From assembly GCA_900467185.1 (NCBI GenBank), contig UBPA01000013.1:1-64000 (forward strand): DNA of 64,000 bases, given 5' to 3'. Made by a program: the position numbers and the translations under genes. The notes beneath the pieces were generated by a model. The model saw nothing but the letters and a program-made list of their open reading frames with translations. It searched no databases and was not told the DNA's origin. Every line of letters starts with the position of its first letter. The first letter of the stretch is position 1. This DNA is from Hyphomicrobiales bacterium. GTDB taxonomy: Bacteria > Pseudomonadota > Alphaproteobacteria > Rhizobiales > Rhizobiaceae. Positions 60,096 through 64,000 of the stretch are shown here, piece after piece.

Positions 60096-60588
60096 AAAGG
60101 CCCTGAGACGGGCGCGATCATCGCGCGGGCAACGCCAAGAGGCCGCAGCGAGGCTGCGGACCCTTCACGGGTTGATTGTCGAAGATCCGAATCTGGGTCA
60201 GGACGCCATTTAAGAGAAGCGGCGTTGGCCAGGGCTGGAATTTCAGTTCACATGACGCAACGGCGTCTCGCTTGGTGCCTTTCCAGCTGCATTCCAAAAA
60301 TTTCTTATGAAGCATCGTCTTCGACGGAGACAGACTGTCGATGGCCTCATTCACGCGAAGACGTAGGTTGCCAAACAAGCGGAATGACGAAGATGCGTAT
60401 CGCGCTGAACGATTACCTCCAGAAACACGATGACAAATGTCTCCCGCAAAAAGAGAATTCGCTTGCCGGCCGTTGTGGACCTATCCTTATGTCTGCGACA
60501 TTTAACTCTCTGGTCTGTCGATGAGGTGAATGTCGTAGCGTCTTGCTTCGTAGACCGTTCCGTAGACGGTTCAGCGCCCTTTGCTTGA
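60096..60588. other. Region without confident gene
   Basis: About 490 nt. A minus-strand frame at 60118-60378 (86 codons, basic) has no motif or clear ribosome binding site and is left uncalled. Confidence 0.3.
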
Positions 60589-60801
60589 CTAATGATCACC
60601 ACCCGCTTCTGAAACCTTGCCTTCTGACGATGTTGACGTCCCATCTGCATCGTCCAACGATGGCACACGAAGCGATGCACCGGCCCCTGTCAGACAAGAC
60701 TTGATTTCTGCGATGGTTCGTCCGGTGATCCGCGAGATGTCGAGGACACTTCGACCCTGCGAAATCCATAGTAGGCATGTGTTCTCGAGAGGTGACAACA
60801 T
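60589..60801 (-). CDS. Mini LuxR/GerE-type HTH protein
   Basis: 70 residues consisting of a LuxR-type HTH (LSPLENTCLLWISQGRSVLD then ISRITGRTIAEIKSCLTGAG) with a short acidic tail, and no ligand or receiver domain. Similar orphan HTH proteins are frequent on rhizobial replicons. It could interfere with or modulate other LuxR proteins such as TraR (inference). Confidence 0.75.
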   Translation of the reverse strand: MLSPLENTCLLWISQGRSVLDISRITGRTIAEIKSCLTGAGASLRVPSLDDADGTSTSSEGKVSEAGGDH

Positions 60802-62001
60802 AAATCTGCCTCTTTACATCTTGGTTTAGCGTCCCGCTGTTCCTTTCAATGGAACGTTTGCACGGCCGCTAGCCCAGAGACGACCTAACCGCTCCGTGAC
60901 CAGACCCGAAAATAACGAATGAAATGTTTTCATGATAGATATCATGTTAGAAAATACTCACAAAAAATTTGCGCGTCTAATTATCATGCGTCCACCACAG
61001 TCTATGTTACGCTTGGCTTTCAGATATGATGCGTTGCGTACAGGAGACGCTAACGTGGACGTGCAGCGTGATGTAGCTGAGAGGGCTCACACGACGCGTA
61101 GCGCCATCCGCCCCGTGATGACCTTAGACAAAATCTCGATCCGCTGCAGATCACGCTCGCTCATCGCTATCAATCCCATCAGCAATCTCCCAGACATCCT
61201 TCAGAGCCGGGGAGTGTGACATTCCAACTTTGTGTAGGAATCCAAGCGGAATATCCTGGCGAAAGCAATGAAAACAATTATTTGACGAACGCAGTTCATT
61301 CCTGAATGTCCGAATACGCATCGGGTTTGATCCAAATCGACAAATCACGGAATTTACTGCTGATTTCGATTTCCGCTAACGCTTGTCGGTGTCAAGTTGA
61401 CCAGGGGGCTTTGCCTCGCGTCGTCTAGTTGCTGACCGAATCGTTCCGGGCCAAGTCATGGTGGGATGCGAGCGAGAGTTCAGATTGTGGATGGCCAAAC
61501 CGTGTTTGGCATGGCTGTTGAGCTCGCTCGCACGGCAATCGCTGAGGACGCCCGCCTCCGATAACCGACGCGCCAACAGAGAGCCATCTTGGAATGGCAA
61601 CGTCTGGCAGAGCCTGATGACACCCGGCGAACGGCTGGCCCAACTGCGGCCGTCCGATGCTAAAGAGGCCCTTCTGTTGGCCGGTGGCTTGGCCCTAGCA
61701 TGCGACATCCTTTGCCATCAATCGCTGGATTGTCTATTCAAGCCCGCTAGTCGAGAAGTCAGCAGGTTAGTGGATCGTGCCACTCGCTAGAGAAGTCCCA
61801 TGGCGAAAGCCCAAAGTTGGCGACGGATTCCAGATGCGCGGCTTGCGCCATCATCGTCTCATTCCTGCCGAAGTTCGCGGAATGAGCGTCGAGGTATGGA
61901 GCCTCCCTTAGTCGGGAGGTCTCTGGAAAAACCGGTTACCGAGCTCTGCGCCGCCGTTTGCAACGACGCGGTGCTGGAGTTCGGCTCGGACGGAGCGGAC
62001 C
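60802..62001. other. Gene-poor 1.2-kb stretch
   Basis: No gene I can support. Composition near 60900-61350 is AT-richer than the rest. A hairpin CCTCCC-TTAGTC-GGGAGG is at 61902-61919 without a T-run. Frames at 60932-61219 and 61458-61790 (plus) are unrecognised. Confidence 0.4.
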
Positions 62002-62577
62002 TCAGTGACCCAGGTCGTAGGTCATGGTCACGATCACCTGCGGGCGGTCGCGTCGTGCACCCTGTGCGTCGGCACGACTGAGGACCAATGCGAGCTTTGG
62101 CACTTTGCGCAGTCGGAAGAAGGTCGAGACCATGCCGTCTAGGCGCTCCTCGCTGATGCGTTCCCAGCGGTCAGAAATGTGCGGTGAGGCGGCCACTGCT
62201 TCGGCCGCCGGCTGGAAGTCGACCGCGCCGCCGCCCGTGATGTGGCACATCGGAATGTCGCGCGAGACCACCAGCGCATAACCCTCGTTGGGTCCAGCAT
62301 TGAGCCGCCGGTAGCGGTTGCCGCGCCGAAAGGGCTCAGGCGGGAGGAGCGGCTCGGGCAGGCTCTCGGTCTCGAACGCCGCGCCGCCAAAATCGATGGC
62401 GGCGAGGAAGCGTGTCGGACCGTTCAGCCAGCTTGACGGGTCGAGGACCCAAATCTCGCAGCCGCGCAATGCGCCTTCCAGACCACGGCGCAACGGATCC
62501 GCTACAGGCCCGTCCTGCGCCGATGCGGACCCGGAGATGGCAAGCAGCATCGCCGATGCGAGCAGCAGTCGGGGCAT
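62002..62577 (-). CDS. Secreted hypothetical protein
   Basis: 191 residues from ATG 62577 (MPRLLLASAMLLAISGSASA), a clear signal peptide with cleavage near ASAQDG. The mature part has two Cys (CEIWVLDPSSW and MCHITGG) that could form a disulfide. Family not recognised. It is downstream of the BLUF gene on the same strand, 150 nt away. Confidence 0.7.
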   Translation of the reverse strand: MPRLLLASAMLLAISGSASAQDGPVADPLRRGLEGALRGCEIWVLDPSSWLNGPTRFLAAIDFGGAAFETESLPEPLLPPEPFRRGNRYRRLNAGPNEGYALVVSRDIPMCHITGGGAVDFQPAAEAVAASPHISDRWERISEERLDGMVSTFFRLRKVPKLALVLSRADAQGARRDRPQVIVTMTYDLGH

Positions 62578-62727
62578 GCGTTCTATGCGGCTCCAGCGCT
62601 CTACGCGCAGCATCGTCAATTCCGCAGACCCTGCTAGGCGTGCTCGGCTCTCATCCCGTCCGCTTCTCGGCCGATCTGGCCGCGAACGCCCGCCCTTTCT
62701 GCCCGCATCCGTGGCACATAGAGCGGG

Positions 62728-63165
62728 TCAACAGAAAGCAGTTTCCTCTTCCATCGTCAGATCACGCAGGAGCATATGGATCTGCTCGCCGTCAAGACGA
62801 GAGGGGTCGAACCCGCTGTCTGAGCCAATGCCTGCAAAACGTACGGCGTCCGCATCCGAAATCCCGACAAAGCCCATGGCCCAGTTGGGAAACGATCGCT
62901 GGTCAACCGGGTCTATTCCGAGCAGGGACACGTCGCCGTGGCGATCGTCCTGCTGGATGCGTTCGAACGCGGCTTCGACCTTGTCGAGGGGCCCTTCCAG
63001 AACTTGAGCGAAGCATCCGGCGTTGAACAGGAGCGCTCCCGTGATGTCGTCACGGGCGTTGTTCACGCGACTTTTGGCTAGGATGTCGTTGACGGCGTTC
63101 TCGTACAAGGCAGGGTCTGACGCGATATGGTTGCGGCTGTAGTAGACAAGGCGATACATACTCAT
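62728..63165 (-). CDS. BLUF-domain blue-light photoreceptor
   Basis: 145-residue stand-alone BLUF protein binding FAD. The photocycle residues are in place: Tyr of YRLVYYSRN, Asn in RVNNARDDITGALLF, Gln in FAQVLEGP, and Trp/Met in FPNWAMGF. It starts 13 nt after the stop of an EAL gene, so it is probably co-transcribed with it and acts on it. In BlrP1-like proteins the two domains are fused; here they are separate. Confidence 0.93.
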   Translation of the reverse strand: MSMYRLVYYSRNHIASDPALYENAVNDILAKSRVNNARDDITGALLFNAGCFAQVLEGPLDKVEAAFERIQQDDRHGDVSLLGIDPVDQRSFPNWAMGFVGISDADAVRFAGIGSDSGFDPSRLDGEQIHMLLRDLTMEEETAFC

Positions 63166-63178
63166 TGTGACGTCTAGC

Positions 63179-64000
63179 TCAAAGAGGGGCGAGAAGGGGT
63201 TGGTTGAGGAAGGCCGGTATGGCGTCCGGTCGCATAGGACGGCCGGTCAGATAGCCCTGCACATGGGTGCATCGTTCGTTACGGATACGCTTTAGCTGTT
63301 CTACCGTCTCCACGCCTTCCGCCGTGATTGACATTCCGAGGCTCGATCCAAGATTCGCGACGGCCTTGAGGATGGCTTCGCTGTCCGCGTTTCCGCCGGC
63401 GACGAAGGAGCGGTCGATCTTGATCTTGTTGAAGGGAAACTTCTGCAGGTAGGCCAGGGAGGAGTAGCCGGTCCCGAAGTCATCCATTGATATCTTCACG
63501 CCAAGGTCGCGCAGCGCCGTTAGCGTCAAGAGAACGTTGTCGGTGTCGTCGAGCAGCGCACCCTCGGTGATCTCGAGTTCAAGCCGGTGTGCTGGCAGGC
63601 CGGTACGCGCAAGCGCTGACGACACCGTCTCGAGGAGATTGTCTGCCTTGAACTGGAGTGGCGACACGTTGACGGCGACGATCATCTCGCCAGGCCACGT
63701 TGCCGCCTCCATACATGCCTTGTGTAGCACCCATGCGCCGATCTTGACGATCAAGCCATTTTCTTCGGCAAGCGGGATGAACTGGAGCGGCGGTACATTG
63801 CCTTTCACCGGATGGTTCCACCGCAGCAGGGCTTCAAAACCGATCACTGTATCGTCGTTCAGGTCAAGGAACGGTTGGTAGCTGAGTTCGAACTGCTTCA
63901 AGGCCAGCGCGCGACGCAGATCGACCTCCATATCGCGGCGCTCTTGGAGACGAGCGCTCATGCTGCTTTCGAAGGATCGGTACCGACCACGACCGGCACG
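63179..64000 (-). CDS. EAL-domain c-di-GMP phosphodiesterase (5' end outside window)
   Basis: Open to the right edge in frame; upstream residues (RAGRGRYRSFESS) look like the end of a GGDEF domain, so the full gene is probably GGDEF-EAL. The EAL domain is complete and appears active: GFEALLRWNHP, NVSPLQF, ELEITEG, MDDFGTGYSS, KIDRSF and AEGVET, plus the C-terminal QGYLTGRP. It hydrolyses c-di-GMP to pGpG. Followed by the BLUF gene. Confidence 0.93.
   Translation of the reverse strand, partial: RAGRGRYRSFESSMSARLQERRDMEVDLRRALALKQFELSYQPFLDLNDDTVIGFEALLRWNHPVKGNVPPLQFIPLAEENGLIVKIGAWVLHKACMEAATWPGEMIVAVNVSPLQFKADNLLETVSSALARTGLPAHRLELEITEGALLDDTDNVLLTLTALRDLGVKISMDDFGTGYSSLAYLQKFPFNKIKIDRSFVAGGNADSEAILKAVANLGSSLGMSITAEGVETVEQLKRIRNERCTHVQGYLTGRPMRPDAIPAFLNQPLLAPL

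Noticed and set aside
61458..61790. 110-codon plus-strand frame
   Set aside because: It looks partly protein-like near its end but has no ribosome binding site or recognised motif, and an overlapping minus-strand frame is equally open.

Overview
The window is a 64 kb piece of an alphaproteobacterial (Rhizobiales; Rhizobium/Agrobacterium/Sinorhizobium-like) conjugative plasmid. The evidence is a complete repABC replication/partition cassette, a quorum-sensing-controlled Ti-type transfer system (traI-trbBCDEJKLFGHI, traR, traM, traAFBH, oriT, traCDG), high-GC coding sequence, and catabolic and ABC-transport islands typical of rhizobial megaplasmids. I see no rRNA, tRNA or CRISPR array.

Layout. 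1-10.9 kb: a tyrosine recombinase cut by the window edge, and a second, decayed copy of the same gene at 9.9-10.9 kb, flank a tricarboxylate module (tctCBA transporter, GntR regulator, aconitase) with a divergent secreted esterase. Similar 21-bp elements lie upstream of tctC and of the aconitase gene. 11-15.4 kb: two short-chain dehydrogenases divergent from a LysR regulator, then an HWE histidine kinase/response regulator pair. 15.9-23.1 kb: a ROK repressor divergent from a sugar ABC importer operon that includes an intracellular apiosidase-like glycoside hydrolase. 23.5-28.2 kb: another integrase remnant, a parS-like palindrome, repC, an antisense counter-transcript gene, repB, repA, and the shared repA/traI control region with tra-box-like sites. 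28.2-38.4 kb: AHL synthase and the whole trb mating-pair operon. 38.7-39.7 kb: TraR (TTG start; the ligand residues fall at the Ti TraR positions) and TraM, converging. 39.9-41.3 kb: a small XRE protein and a DUF433/DUF5615 toxin-antitoxin pair whose toxin is frameshifted. 41.3-49.7 kb: traH, traB, traF and traA on one strand, oriT, then traC, traD and traG on the other.

From 49.7 kb to the right end lies an accessory and establishment region with much decay: thermonuclease, WGR protein, a nonsense-mutated Vat-type acetyltransferase, DUF736, a PP-loop (PAPS-reductase-like) protein, a frameshifted ArdC-type antirestriction gene, a truncated ParB-like gene, a Fic protein with an intramolecular inhibitory motif, a broken DUF1419-like gene, a DUF3991/Toprim protein and a mini LuxR-type HTH protein. 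The right edge carries a blue-light/c-di-GMP pair: an EAL phosphodiesterase (running off the window) followed 13 nt later by a stand-alone BLUF photoreceptor.

How it works together. TraI would make an AHL and TraR would bind it, with TraM opposing. TraR-box-like sequences sharing TGTAGGATT lie upstream of traI-trb, facing repABC, and in the traA/traC divergent region at oriT. This implies coupled control of copy number, mating-pair formation and DNA processing, as on Ti plasmids. The transfer core looks intact, while the neighbouring establishment genes and toxin are broken.
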